NCBI RefSeq assembly: GCF_026914185.1
Contig: NC_070559.1
Location: 1,736,001-1,800,000 of the forward strand
Length of the DNA: 64,000 nucleotides
From: Puccinia triticina
Taxonomy: Eukaryota > Basidiomycota > Pucciniomycetes > Pucciniales > Pucciniaceae
Reading direction: 5' to 3'
Positions 11,823 to 22,201 of this stretch are shown piece after piece. The stretch's first letter is position 1; every line of letters starts with the position of its first letter. Made by a program: the position numbers and the translations under genes. The notes beneath the pieces are model-generated. The model was not told where the DNA came from and searched no databases. It worked only from the letters and a program-made list of their open reading frames with translations.

Positions 11823-13390
11823 TCAAGTTGACGGTTTAGAAGGTACCCACTCGATGTCTGTCGATTCGCCGAGCCAAAAATCCTTCAAGATCGCGGGTAG
11901 TTTGATGCCCGTGACCTTGTTATTCTGGTCCAGGATCACGCTGTTCTTGACCAGACTTACGATCAGCCAGGGCATTGCTGCAGCGGTGGCGTTGTGAGTG
12001 TGGACGTAAGCCGGCTTGTCGCTTCCTCTCCGGCTTGGAACCGGCTTGCTCTCCGGCTCGCCTTCTCCTGAGTCCTGATTTCCCGTACAGGGATCGGGAC
12101 ACGGTCGGCGCACTTTGGAGCGGATCCCCGAGCCGCCGGGATTGGTAATCCGTACAGTTTGAGGCTGAAGAGACCTAGCTAGGTATAGATGTGCGGTGGC
12201 TGAGTGTTGGGAATTCTGTCGGGAGGATTTCCCAGGCAAACACAATTTCATCAGTTACCTCTCCCCATCTTCCCAGCCCTGGGATCCACGTCTCAATATC
12301 ATATTTGTGGTAGGCCGATGCGCCTAACTCCTGACTTGACAACTCCAAGACCCTTTTGTTTTTGGGAAAGACGTCAATCGATGGCTTCACCAAGTTTTAA
12401 TGGATAAATCCATGTTTTTCAAGAACAAAACGAAATACCTCTATGGAAGATTAAGACTGGCAACAATCTGAATCTGAAGCTCGAGCATCTTTTGAAGCAT
12501 CTTCTCACTCGTTGCGAGGTCAGAGTGGGTGATAGCCATGAGTTCAACTTTCTTAAACTGATGAATTCGATATAAGCCTCGACTTTCACTTCCTCTCGCG
12601 CCAGCTTCGGCCCTATAAGCTGTTCATAGACTGACGAGCTGGATGGCCCTCGATGGGAATGAGGGGCAAGCCTTGTTGGGGAGAGTTGATGAGTGAAAGG
12701 AGCCCACGAGGGGGATTTCGGCCGTTGCGGCGAGACAGAGATTGGGTCGAGAGATGCTCTAACGATTGATCTCCTTCCTCCGAGTTGGTGTCGTTGGTCT
12801 TGTGGGTCAAGACGAAGTGCGTGTGATTGGATTCGCCCCCGTCCCGGGGAGAAAAGCCGCATCGCTCTGAGAGTTCGGTTCGGACGATGTCTGGCCCCAG
12901 GATGAGATTCCAGCCGGACTAAACGGCAGTGGAGATCGCATACTGCGTTAGCGCGAGCTCGAGAAAGGCCCCGTTGCCGAGCAGAAAGGGGAACGACGGC
13001 CCGGTTGTCTTCTGTCCGTCTGTGAACAATAACCATCCTAGTTCGGTCATGATTTTGAAATGGTCCCGGTGAGGGTCTGGTGGGCGAGAAGGAACTTCGA
13101 AAGAGTTGAAGGGCAGTGGGTTGGCAGAAAGCGTTGAGCCGGAAGACAGAGAGACGATCTCGAATTGTTCGTACGCGCCGATCGGAACACTGGGGTGGAT
13201 GTCGTTGGGAAGTTGTGTGGCCAAATCCAACAGGTGTTGTTCCAAGGTGACCCCATCCTTGGATAAGTTCGAGATCGCATCCTTGAGGGCGGCTGCCTCG
13301 GAGTGGTAATCCTTCACCTGGGCAGCAAGCTCTAGATTCTGAGGCTGGTGATGGTTGGGTTGCTTGCGGCTTTGGTGGTTTCTGGATACA
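11823..13390 (-). pseudogene. Seryl-tRNA synthetase pseudogene, organellar/bacterial type, introns retained
   Basis: Reading down the minus strand, the SerRS order is complete apart from the N-terminus. There is a helical-arm segment (KDYHSEAAALKDAISNLS), then DHFKIMTELGWLLF and FLLGNGAFLELALTQYAIS (13080-12922), GWNLILGPDIVRTELSERCGF (about 12918-12855), a TAEIPLVGSF block, the motif 2 region RGLYRIHQFKKVEL (12581-12536), and an exon with [19 protein letters not shown] ending in GE at 12259. A GTAACT...CTAG intron (12258-12175) follows. The motif 3 region starts at 12174 and reads SSASNCTDYQSRRL. It ends with HTHNATAAAMP and a TGA at 11823-11825. Disablements are a TAG at 12919-12921 where Lys is expected, a frameshift after LNLP, a frameshift within the TAEIPLVGSF-RGLY interval, and an extra G after QSRRL. 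The family charges tRNA-Ser; this copy cannot. The intact intron argues for DNA-level capture. Confidence 0.85.
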
Positions 13391-13552
13391 TGTTGTCGTG
13401 GTCACGCGCAGCCCAAAACCTAGACAACACCTAGCCTTTCAAAACACCGGCTTGCAGGTCGGAGATACCAGAGGGGCGTGGCAGTGGCGTAGTTGTCAGG
13501 GCTTTTAAATGCTGGATTGTCTATAAAATAGACCTTGGCTTGCTTGCTTATG

Positions 13553-13898
13553 TCCCCCAGGGCGTCCTCTGCCGCTGTACTTCCAGCGTGCGGTTCGTCC
13601 TCACCCCTCCGCTGTTGCACTTGCGCAGTTTGAGGGGCTAATCTCGTTGGCCCCCCTTTGCATAATGCCTTCAATGCGGCGCGCTGGGGGCCATCCACCC
13701 ACTATTTTAAACCCTGCTAGACAGGGATGGATAGTGGGTCTAGTTTGTGGTGTTTAGATTTTGTGTTAATAACACTTTTTTTGTGATTTGTTTTTTTTTT
13801 GGAAGGGGGAACCCTTGCATTTTTCTGTAATTTTGTTAATTTGTAGGGGGAACCCTTGATCTTTGTTTCTGTGTTTCTCTGTCTTTAATAAACTTGGA
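13553..13898 (-). repeat. Helitron 5'-terminal repeat, copy 2
   Basis: This is the same block order as at 1728-2058, ending on the plus strand with AATAAACTTGGA. It forms the 5' end of the Helitron 10634-13898. It contains one insertion relative to copy 1 (TTAATAACAC near 13765). Confidence 0.75.
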
Positions 13899-14781
13899 TT
13901 ATATATCAATCCAAAAAAATATCATAATTCCAGAAAATAAAAATTTTTCAGAGAATCTTGGAAATGATGATTCCAATATTGAAGATATGACATTTAGGAA
14001 GTTGTGTGACCTTAAGCTCTGGACAAGGGATGGATTTTCCAATGAATTGAAACCCAGATCCTTCAGGATAATACAGAAAGTAATATTTGAAAAGGAAGAA
14101 CAAGATATTCTAGATAATTTCCAAAAGCTTTTAAATGGCAAAGTTTATCAGAAAAAGAGCATCAAGAAAGATGCAGGATTAATTCCAATTGGACTTGCAT
14201 GCCTTTGGAAAAATGGAGAGGATAATAATTCTCAAGGGTTTAGCTGGATTATGATGAATACTGGAGAGGTTCCTGACAATCGACATCTTTATAGCAAACT
14301 ATATGCATTAATAATAAACTTGAAGGCATGCTACATTTCCATGAAAATAAGTGATGAATTGGATGATATCATAATCAAAGCAGATTCCCAAGGACAAAAA
14401 TTCTTCAAATGGATTCAAAGCAATATCTACATGAAACAAACCACCAATGGATTTCCAATATTTGGATATTTTTCACTAGATAATAGGGATTTTATTGAAG
14501 AGCCTCTTGTTCCTTCAGATTTTACTGAAGTTCAGCTCTTGTTCATTGATTACTTTAGCGACTCAGAATCACACTCCAAAATGGTTGAATTATCTCTCTT
14601 GTTGATTTGTTATTGGTGCAAAGATCAATTAAAAAATATTTCTACCCAGGTACGGTGGGATGATCAAGATTTTAGGAAGACAGGACTGAGAATATTGGGA
14701 AAAAAACTTAGCCCTAGAGGAAAATATTGTTTAAAAAGTTGTTGTGAACTCATTTCATCAAATAGGAATAGAATAATTTAG

Positions 14782-15003
14782 GGTGTGTACCCTAGGAAGA
14801 AATATCAATAGCGGCCTTCAAAATTGAGCCATCACTGCATAAACATAAATTCACCAGGAAAAAAAAGTAGTCACTTGATGGAAAGCAACATGATGCAGCT
14901 TTGTTTTCAGCTCCAACACTGCTCCAATTCTGCTCCTCTCCACCAGCACAGCTAGGGCTCACATGACAGGTGTCAAGATCAAAGCACTCAATGTGACAAA
15001 AGT
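14782..15003. other. Region downstream of copy A, no gene seen
   Basis: This is non-repetitive sequence between the copy A stop and the palindromic minisatellite. No open frame or RNA fold was recognised. Confidence 0.4.
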
Positions 15004-15560
15004 AGATGATGCTCAGCTTTGGCCCCGGCCCAGCTGATGCTCAGTTTTTACCATGGCTCAGCTGATGCTCAGTTTTTGGCCTGGCCCAGGTGATTCTCAG
15101 CTTTGGCACCGGCCACCTGATGATCATCTTTGGCCCTGGTACAGCTGATGCTCAGCCTTGGCCATGGCTCAGCTGATGCTCAGCTTTGGCCTTAGCCTAG
15201 CTGATTTTCAGCTCTGGTCCTGTCCAAGCTGATTCCCATCTTTTTCCCTGGCCTGACTCAGCTGATACTCACCAAGCTGAGCATCATCTGGCTAGCTGGC
15301 CCAGGACTGGGTCAAAGCTGAGCATCAGCTGGGAAAGGACTAGGAAAAGGCTGAGCAAGGACTGGTACAAAGCTGAGCATCAGCTGCGCCAGGACTAGTA
15401 CAAAGCTGAGCATCACCTGGGCAAGGACTGGTCAAAAGGCTTTATTCCAATTCTGAGAGTGAGCTGCGTGAAAAATCTGAGCATGAGCTGGGGAAAAAAG
15501 CTGAGTATGAGCTGGGTACCAAAGCTGAGTATCAGCTGGAAAGAACTGAGGATCAGTTGG
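15004..15560. repeat. Palindromic minisatellite, head-to-head arrays
   Basis: From about 15004 to 15290 a degenerate unit of roughly 28-30 bp recurs around AGCTGATGCTCAGCTTTGGCC. From about 15275 to 15560 the same unit recurs in reverse complement (CAAAGCTGAGCATCAGCTGG). The two halves therefore form one large imperfect inverted repeat centred near 15285. Open frames through it (for example 15459-15644) are artefacts. Confidence 0.7.
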
Positions 15561-17924
15561 GCTCATCAAAAACTGAAGAGGAGCTCCTTGGTGAATTTTA
15601 GAAGTTTAGGAGATGGCTGGGAGATTGGGGTAGATAGTGGATAGATATTGGATAGATGGTGGGTAGCTGGCTGGAGATGGTGTGATGTCACTTGTTATCA
15701 ACTGACTATTTTATTTTCCTGCTGATTCATAATTTGGTCCAAGCAGTCAGCTTGCTGGTCTAGAAGACGCTTACCATCTATAATCAGCAACAACTGTTGA
15801 ATCTCGTCAGTGCTAAAACAGCTGCGGATCTCGAGCCCTTGAGCTTTCAAGACCTCAAGCCCTCAAGCCCTCAAGCCATCAAGACCTCAAGCCCTCCAAA
15901 TCCCAAGCCCCAAAACCATTATCATCAACGAAAACCTAACTCCTCCGATCACTCAACCGCTCACTCACCTTGACTCTTCCCGCTTTTTCCCCATCATCCT
16001 CTCCTCCACTTCGCCAATAAACTCTCCAATTCCTTGCTGTCAATCATTGTTGACCTACTAATCTGTCTCGCAGTCAATCAACGGCCAACTTTCAACAACA
16101 ACTGACTTGTGTTCAACTTGGTGAGAAATGAACTCAAAGCTCTCTCTCTCAGCGCTCATCTCCTCGGTCGTCGGTCAATCACTAACACTTCTTCTTCAGT
16201 CCTTTGTCTCTTTGTTCTCCTGTCCTCTTTTTCTATCTGGTTTTCTGCTTGTCTACTTCAAATCAATCTTGGGTATGCTGTCATTTCATCTCTTTTTTTT
16301 TATCTCTCTTCTAACCTCTTTGTTGTTCAGTCTTCTGGTCTTGTGTCTTGAGCAATCAAAACCTAGGTTCTTTAACAACTTCCCAGAAATTTGAGAGCCA
16401 TGCCTAGCATAATCTCTTTTCTGAGGGGAAGGTGCCCAAATGCTTGGACAAAAATTTCCAAGAAGTTGATTTCTGCAGTGGTCAGCAGCCAGTGCTACAC
16501 CAACAAGAATTATCCCCTTGTTTTTAATGAGCCTAAAGATTGATTGCTAAGAAACTTAGTAATTGAGGAAGACACTCAGCTAACTGCATGGGCTGGTACA
16601 ACTGAGAGCATAGAATTCAAATACCTGCCCCCAGGTCCTGTAGCGCCTCCTCCAATGTAGTTGATCATTATCAAGATCAAAGTAATGTCAGTTGTATTGA
16701 TAAGGCTGAAACCAAAGACCTCTATAAATTGGCAGCTGACTACAGCAGAAGTCTCACAACATCTCTCAATGGAGGTCATCTTGATTCAGACAACAACTTG
16801 TTGCCATGTTTGAATTTCAATTTATCTTGAGAGGTATACTCATAGCACTCATAGCATTTATCTTGAGAGGTGTGTGCACACCCATAAAATGGATACATGT
16901 CTTCAACTCCCTAAATTACAATATTCCAAATCTCATGGCCAACTTGAGTCCCCAATCATGAAGACTTACCTTGCCAGAGATCTCTTTATGATGGAATGGT
17001 AAGTCAATTGTCAGGGTGGTCACCTCATCTGAGTTGTCCAATGTGATAAAAACTTTGGCAAGATTGTGATATATAGGAGAAAGACTAGGAGTAAGGATTA
17101 ATGAAGATAGATGGGAAAGTCAATATATTATAGATCATAGGTATCAATCAGGATAATGGAGAATTAGGGTGATACACAAGGCTTCATGGCAATTAGGGAA
17201 GACCCTAGAAGCCAGGTCACTCACTTCACTCAAGTCACAGTTGCTGGTATGAGTCATTTATTCAATTGAGAATTTGTTCATTAATTGATTTCAAGCATCA
17301 AAAATTTGCAAACCATGAATTCATATTGTAGAAATCCAACTTATTTTCATAGGTGTAGCATGTACGTACGGCTGTGCTGTGTTGCAGAATGATGAAAAGG
17401 GCCTATCCTAAAAATATTTCCCCTGAACCCCTTACAGTAGCGTGGCGAAGCTGCCTTAACTTGGCATCTGGTCAATGATTTCCATTGCAAACAAAAATAA
17501 AAGCATAAAAAGAGAAAGAGAGGAGAACTTTGGGACAAGGGTTTGTAGAGACAGGAGAAGAGAGTGCAGCAAAAGTTAGAGGGCCGCCCCCGCCGCCTTC
17601 AATTCCTTTGCCCAATTGATTAGGATAAATGCAATTGGGGAAAAATGATGTCAAAATAGCTTTGTGAGATAGATCTCGGAGCCTATGTGACACAACTTGA
17701 TTCAGATAATGCACATGAAGAGAGAACTTGGCAGTCCCAGGGATGAGGGTGTCAGCACAAGTTTCTTTTTTGGTCTGTGCAATTGTTGAGACAGCCTTAC
17801 GTTTTTTTCCAGCACAGTGTTCCAATTATTATCCTCTTGCCGGCTCCTCATGCCCTGTGGGCTGTCAGAATCATCAATTCCCATTTTTCTACTTTCCCAA
17901 CCTTGCCAAGCCCTGACTTGAATA
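15561..17924. other. 2.4 kb with no supported gene
   Basis: It contains a short CCTCAAGC tandem (15845-15895), pyrimidine-rich DNA around 16100-16330 that yields hydrophobic but unconvincing open frames, and AT-rich unique sequence. A weak coding-like minus-strand stretch lies at 17700-17880 (GIDDSDSPQGMRSRQEDNN), close to the end of the NTPase pseudogene. Nothing was identified with confidence. Confidence 0.35.
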
Positions 17925-17968
17925 TGTTATGAGCTGTAGTGCGGGCTCCGCAGCGCAGACTCACATGT
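17925..17968 (+). repeat. Fragment of the chromodomain-gypsy LTR (5' 44 bp)
   Basis: TGTTATGAGC.GTAG.GCGGGCTC followed by CGCAGCGCAGACTCACATG matches the first 44 bp of the LTRs at 51857 and 57382, with two substitutions, and stops abruptly at ACATG. It lies where the reading frame of the NTPase pseudogene ends and may have truncated it. Confidence 0.7.
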
Positions 17969-20660
17969 GGTATTTGTAGGTTGAATAAATCTTGGATGGG
18001 ACTGCAAAGTAGAGCCTTGGGTGAGGTTTGGACTTGTCCACCACGGCTAGAGGATTGCTGATGCCGGCCTTATGCTTGATTGGGTGTTTTTTCAAAAATG
18101 AAATTTGGAAAACATTTGCAGGTCCACGTAACGAGTCAATTGATGATGGGCTCTTCTTGGCCGGTTGCCAGTAAGCGTTGGTGTGCAGTTCAATTTGGTT
18201 GCAAGCTTCAAAGAATCAAAGCTTGGTTGCGGAAAACGTGACCTCAATTCCAACTTTCTGGTTGCTTGGCAGATCTCCTTTGCACAGTTGTCAGACTTTA
18301 AAACTTCTGCCATCTTGCAACACGCTGTGAGCGTGTCTCTCAAAAGTCAATCTGCGTAAATTGCCACAGTTGTAGTTGTCAGAAATTCATAGCAAGTGCT
18401 TCAGGTCAAAGCAAATTTTATGTGCAAATCTGTTGGTCACTTTCCGCTCAACATAGCGTGATGCCCAGGCCAAGTGGTACAGATTGAGATTTCCACTAGG
18501 ATGTCAACAAATATGTAGCACACAATGGCCTCTGTTGGGATTTCTGGCATGCTGTGCTTGAAAAATATCACTCAGCCAATTGCTGTTTATAATGAAATCA
18601 GCTAGATGCACAGACAGCTCTGTCAGCTTCCTTGTTGCCACCATGGGCTTTGAATTGAGCTGAGGCCGCTTCCAAAAAATATCTTGGCACACTGCCTTAC
18701 CACTAAAAAAGCTGGTCCACAAGCGGTATAGGTACTATTTGCTCATCAGGATAGGGAATGACTTTCCATTCTCACAATTCCTTCAACTCCAAAGTGTCAC
18801 ATACAATAGTGTTGAAAATGGTGTGGTGGCCAACCCAGTAGTCAGCAAGATCTCAAGATTCAAGACGCTTAGGCTCTTTCCCCATTTCCCTATCTTCCTC
18901 TTCTGACTCCTACTTTTCTCATTATCTTTCCCCTTTCCCCCTTTTTTTTCTTTCCTTTCTTGGTCCTAACACAGCTTGTGCTGTGGTTTTATTGTTGTTT
19001 GATTTGATCTGCTTCCTTTGTCCTCCCTTGATCTCTGGCTTTTGTCTTTTCTTTTCCTTTGTTTTTTTTATTATTTCTTTTTTTAGGCGGTGGTCCTCTC
19101 TTCTTTCTCTGCTGGTCTTGTTTGATCCTGAGGCTTGTTTTACTTTGGTTCTGTTTCTCTTTTATTTTCTTTCTGTTTCTCCTCTTGTCTCCCTGTGATC
19201 TGTTGTGTTGTGCGCGCGCGCGTGGCGCGCAAGTGATATGATGAAATGCATGTGAAATGTTGCCTCCCCAAGTCAAAGTTTGCAGAACTTGGAGGAGGGG
19301 AGCAGCATGGGATCTGAGCACATCAAAATTTTAGGGATCATCTTGAATACAGAGTCCATCAAATCAAGAGAGTCAAGAACCTTTCCTTATCTCAAGAATC
19401 CCTCCAACACGCAACAAAACCGCCGCCAAGGATCTAAACCACCCCACTACAAAGCTATCACTCAAATCCTACGCTCCCTTTCATTGGACCATCCGTGAGG
19501 GCAGCCGTCAGGCACATTTTTCCCCTCCCAGTGCTGTCGCCGGCCTAGCGCCAGTCAAAGAACCATAAGGGCTGCTTGAGAAAGTGTTTGTAACTCTTGC
19601 CTTGTGGAGGGGTGAAAAGGAGAATCCAGGCATTGTACACAAGTGGAGCTTGACCATCCGCAATGTACACTGTTTCAGGATTCTGGATAACGTTATAAAA
19701 CTCAAGACTATCTGTATCTACCAGTTCAACACCAGCTGATGTCATCAAATAGGTTGCAATAAGACCCTTTCAAGGCGGGCAAGGCTCCCACACCACAGTT
19801 TGTTTCTTGCAAGCGGAAATCCACATGCAGTAGGTGGAGAAAATGTTTCTGCCAATCCCAGGAGTGTTGGTGACAACCCATTTGCAAAAGCCCTGGGAAT
19901 CAAAAAGCTTGTAGATCTCTTTGTAAATTGGGCAAACAAGGAAGCTGTCACCAAGCCTTTTATCTCCAAGAACATATGATTCTTTTAGCTGCAAATATTG
20001 CATTGTTGTGTTGATAACAAAGCAGCATCTGGTTTGGCATCTAAAGTGGTGTCTGGCTTGGCATTCAACGCAGCATCTGGTTTGGCATCCAAAGTGGCAA
20101 ATGTTTTGGCAACCACGGTGGTACTTGGTACATCAAACAACATGGCTTCTGGCAGAGACTTCCAAAATTCTATGATTTCCTGTGGAATTTCTGCTTGACT
20201 GTATTGCTGGCAAAAGAGTTTTGACGGGCACAGGATGTGTGCTTACCTTTCACAACCAGGGAAATCTGTGGTTTTACAAATAATAACAGAGTAAGATTTT
20301 TAAACATCAAGCAGTGAGAGTGAGCATGGAGCAAGCTTTGACTTTGTATTACTAGCACAAGAGTTTTGACACAGACAGCATGGAGGCTTACCTTTCACTA
20401 TAAGAGTAGGCTCCTGGTTGCCGCCAGGGGAAAGTTTTGCAGCAATTTCTTGAAGGCGTAATTTTCAGTTGAGAGCCTTGTATTCAGTGGTATGCAGTTT
20501 AATCTCTGCCAAATTGCGTCCACCCAAAGAACGCGGGAATAGGTTTTGTACCACACACAACAAGTAATTTTCTTTCAATTCTGACAGGTTTTTCCTTGAA
20601 TGATAGACAGATCTTTGGAGGGATACCTTTCTGAGTGTGCCAAAGCACACTCCGTTTGTA
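17962..20660 (-). pseudogene. Crinkler/RHS-type P-loop NTPase pseudogene
   Basis: Blocks in family order on the minus strand are: RLGDSFLVCPIYKEIYKLF then KWVVTNTPGIGRNIF, the Walker A position (20000-19870); TVVWEPC; DSLEFYNVIQNPETVYIADG (19710-19640); a PRYFLEAAS block (about 18680-18650); and a C-terminal region with FERHAHSVLQDGRSFKV, NAYWQPAKKSPSSIDS and RLYFAVPSKIY (about 18340-17970). The Walker A lysine is Arg and the following Thr is Asn, and frames shift repeatedly, so it is dead. A low-complexity interval (18880-19260) splits it. Further upstream are three to four 8-residue units around LDAKPDA (20110-20020). In fungi and oomycetes the Crinkler/RHS family comprises secreted or nuclear effector-like proteins. 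No secretion signal can be seen here. The assignment is from recalled motif order only. Confidence 0.55.
18880..19260. repeat. Pyrimidine-rich low-complexity interval with a CG-dinucleotide run
   Basis: Long C/T tracts (18900-19190) are followed by a short alternating CG run near 19213-19230. It separates two parts of the NTPase pseudogene and is probably an insertion or expanded intron. Leucine/phenylalanine-rich frames here are composition artefacts. Confidence 0.5.
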
Positions 20661-21003
20661 GGAGTGTGCCAAAGCACACTCTGTTTGTAGGAGTGTGCCA
20701 AAGCACACTCTGTTTGTAGGAGTGTGCCAAAGCACACTCTGTTTGTAGGAGTGTGCCAAAGCACACTCTGTTTGTAGGAGTGTGCCAAAGCACACTCTGT
20801 TTGTAGGAGTGTGCCAAAGCACACTCTGTTTGTAGGAGTGTGCCAAAGCACACTCTGTTTGTAGGAGTGTGCCAAAGCACACTGCGTTTGTAGGAGTGTG
20901 CCAAAGCCCACTCCGTTTGTAGGATTGTGCCAAAGCCCACTCCGTTTGTAGGAGTGTGCCAAAGCCCACTCCGTTTGTAGGAGTGTGCCAAAGCACACTC
21001 CGT
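20633..21003. repeat. 29-bp hairpin minisatellite, about 12.5 units
   Basis: Each unit contains GAGTGTGC-CAAA-GCACACTC, a perfect 8-bp stem with a 4-base loop, then a CGTTTGTAG or TGTTTGTAG spacer. The central units are near-identical; the right-hand units carry GCCCACTCC variants that weaken the stem. Because 29 is not a multiple of 3 and the unit lacks stops, three minus-strand frames stay open across the array. The array abuts the solo LTR at 21004, whose first bases (TTGTAGGAC.TGTGTGGGACA) resemble the unit. Confidence 0.95.
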
Positions 21004-22201
21004 TGTAGGACTTGTGTGGGACACTAAATATAATTTGGTGAAATATCCGCTGAGGGGGAAATAAATTCCTTAATAGGTTGAAAGGCTATTACAACTTACG
21101 GGTGGTTTGAAAGACCTGCCCCTCTAATAATACTATGCAAATATCTAAGAGTCTTGTAATCAATATTTATAAAAATATGGCTGATTCCAAGATAGATCTT
21201 ACTTTCATATAGTAATCTCTATCAGACCTAGATCACTTGATTCAACAGGCTAGCAAATCTGTTATAAGTTCTTTGCTTGCAGGCAATATACTTACTTTGT
21301 TATACCCGTATTACACGTTACTAATATGCTGTTTAATGCAAACTTGTTGTTGTGTTATGCTTGGTTCGACTACTGCCAAAACACTAATACTGCTACTAAA
21401 CTTCTACACTTCTTGTACTAACCACTAATACCGCTAATAACCACACTGCTGACTAAACTACCGTATGTGACCAAACCTCTGTAGGCTGAAGATAACTAAA
21501 CTAACTAACCAGTTGTGACCAAACCTCTGTATGCTGATGGGGAAACATCTGATGAGGGAAGAAAGGGCCTCCTTATATATTGAAGGGTGAGGGATTTTTG
21601 CTCCAGGGAAGCTCTTCATGAGGGATTATTGCTGCAGGGGATCTCAACTACACAGCCTCTCATGCATGTACTGCGCTGCATGTACAAACAACGAGGGGTT
21701 TATGCTGCAGGAGACACTCAACTACACAGCATCTGCATGCGTGTGCTGCACTGCCTTACAAACAATGAGGGATTTATGCTGCAGGAGACACTTCCTGTAC
21801 AGCTTATCTGCCTGCATATGCTGTGCTAAATTTACAAAAAATGAGGGATTTATGCTGCGGGAGACACTTCCTGTACAGCTTATCTACCTGCATATGCTGT
21901 ACTATGCGTACAAACAATGAGGGATATATACTGCATGAGGCGCTTGAGCTACACAGCACTTTCATGGATGTACTGCGCTGCATGATGTCATGTGTTGCTA
22001 TGCAACCAAGCCATCTTCCATCCTCTTCCACACACTCTGCATCCATTGTCTAACCTGTTCCATTCCCAATGTTGGGGGTCAAGGCCTCTCCTCCCATCTT
22101 GCTCCTTCTTCCCTTCTTCCCCCACACTGTATTACACACTCCCTCCACTATAATACCTCTGCAATGGGCTTTTGGCATTGTCACGCATATGGAACACCAC
22201 A
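21004..22201 (-). mobile_element. Solo LTR of the Gag-Pro-only element family
   Basis: It starts TGTAGGACTTGTGTGGGACA and ends TTGTCACGCATATGGAACACCACA, matching both ends of the LTRs at 36116-37691 and 44167-45744. At 1198 bp it is shorter than those (1576-1578 bp), mostly through a missing trinucleotide-rich central part. CCGT precedes it and TCGT follows it, consistent with a 4-bp target duplication with one change. No internal region accompanies it. Orientation is given as the LTR strand of the full element. Confidence 0.8.

Larger units (their letters stand above)
10634..13898 (-). mobile_element. Helitron carrying a seryl-tRNA synthetase pseudogene
   Basis: The left edge is CTAG (10634-10637) preceded by host A, followed by the GCGGC-TGC-GCCGC hairpin (10646-10658). 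That is the 3' end on the minus strand. The right edge is the TCCAAGTTTATT 5' end (minus strand from 13898), next to host T. The pair interrupts the last exon of copy A, which gives independent proof of the insertion interval. There is no target duplication, as expected. Inside lie a captured gene fragment in the same orientation (11823-13390), the 5'-terminal repeat (13553-13898) and about 1.1 kb near the 3' end with no recognised gene. No Rep/helicase is present, so it is non-autonomous. Confidence 0.8.
8020..14781 (+). pseudogene. Unknown multi-exon gene, copy A, split by a Helitron
   Basis: Similarity to copy B (minus strand, 27291-31000) runs from about 8030 through 10633 and resumes at about 13905-14781. 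Conserved pieces include an exon at 8652-8937 (SNCYPLAQCVLGYLAYRATF), one near 9028-9188 with a GTAAGT donor, one around 9330-9680 (SQGDIHPESLA), and a final exon from 9765 carrying RFLGGFTTKFQKKIFGIYQK and GPTERNFEYEYKSHSKIVDF. The frame is broken at 10633 by the Helitron 10634-13898. Beyond it the C-terminal part continues (FRKLCDLKLWTRDGF to SSNRNRII). Joining the two sides leaves about 7 extra bases, so the gene is not restored in frame. The acceptor before the 9028 exon is AAG where copy B has CAG. The family is not recognised, and no catalytic motif or signal peptide is evident. Confidence 0.6.

Noticed and set aside
12419..13405. A 328-codon minus-strand frame
   Set aside because: It passes through the SerRS pseudogene out of frame for most of its length; the recognisable SerRS blocks lie in the other minus-strand frames.
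16109..16394. Hydrophobic frames resembling membrane proteins
   Set aside because: They lie in T/C-rich DNA and lack conservation or a second exon; the same holds for 18983-19241.
20465..21024. Three overlapping minus-strand frames of 149-177 codons
   Set aside because: They arise from the 29-bp stop-free tandem repeat and translate the same DNA in all three frames.
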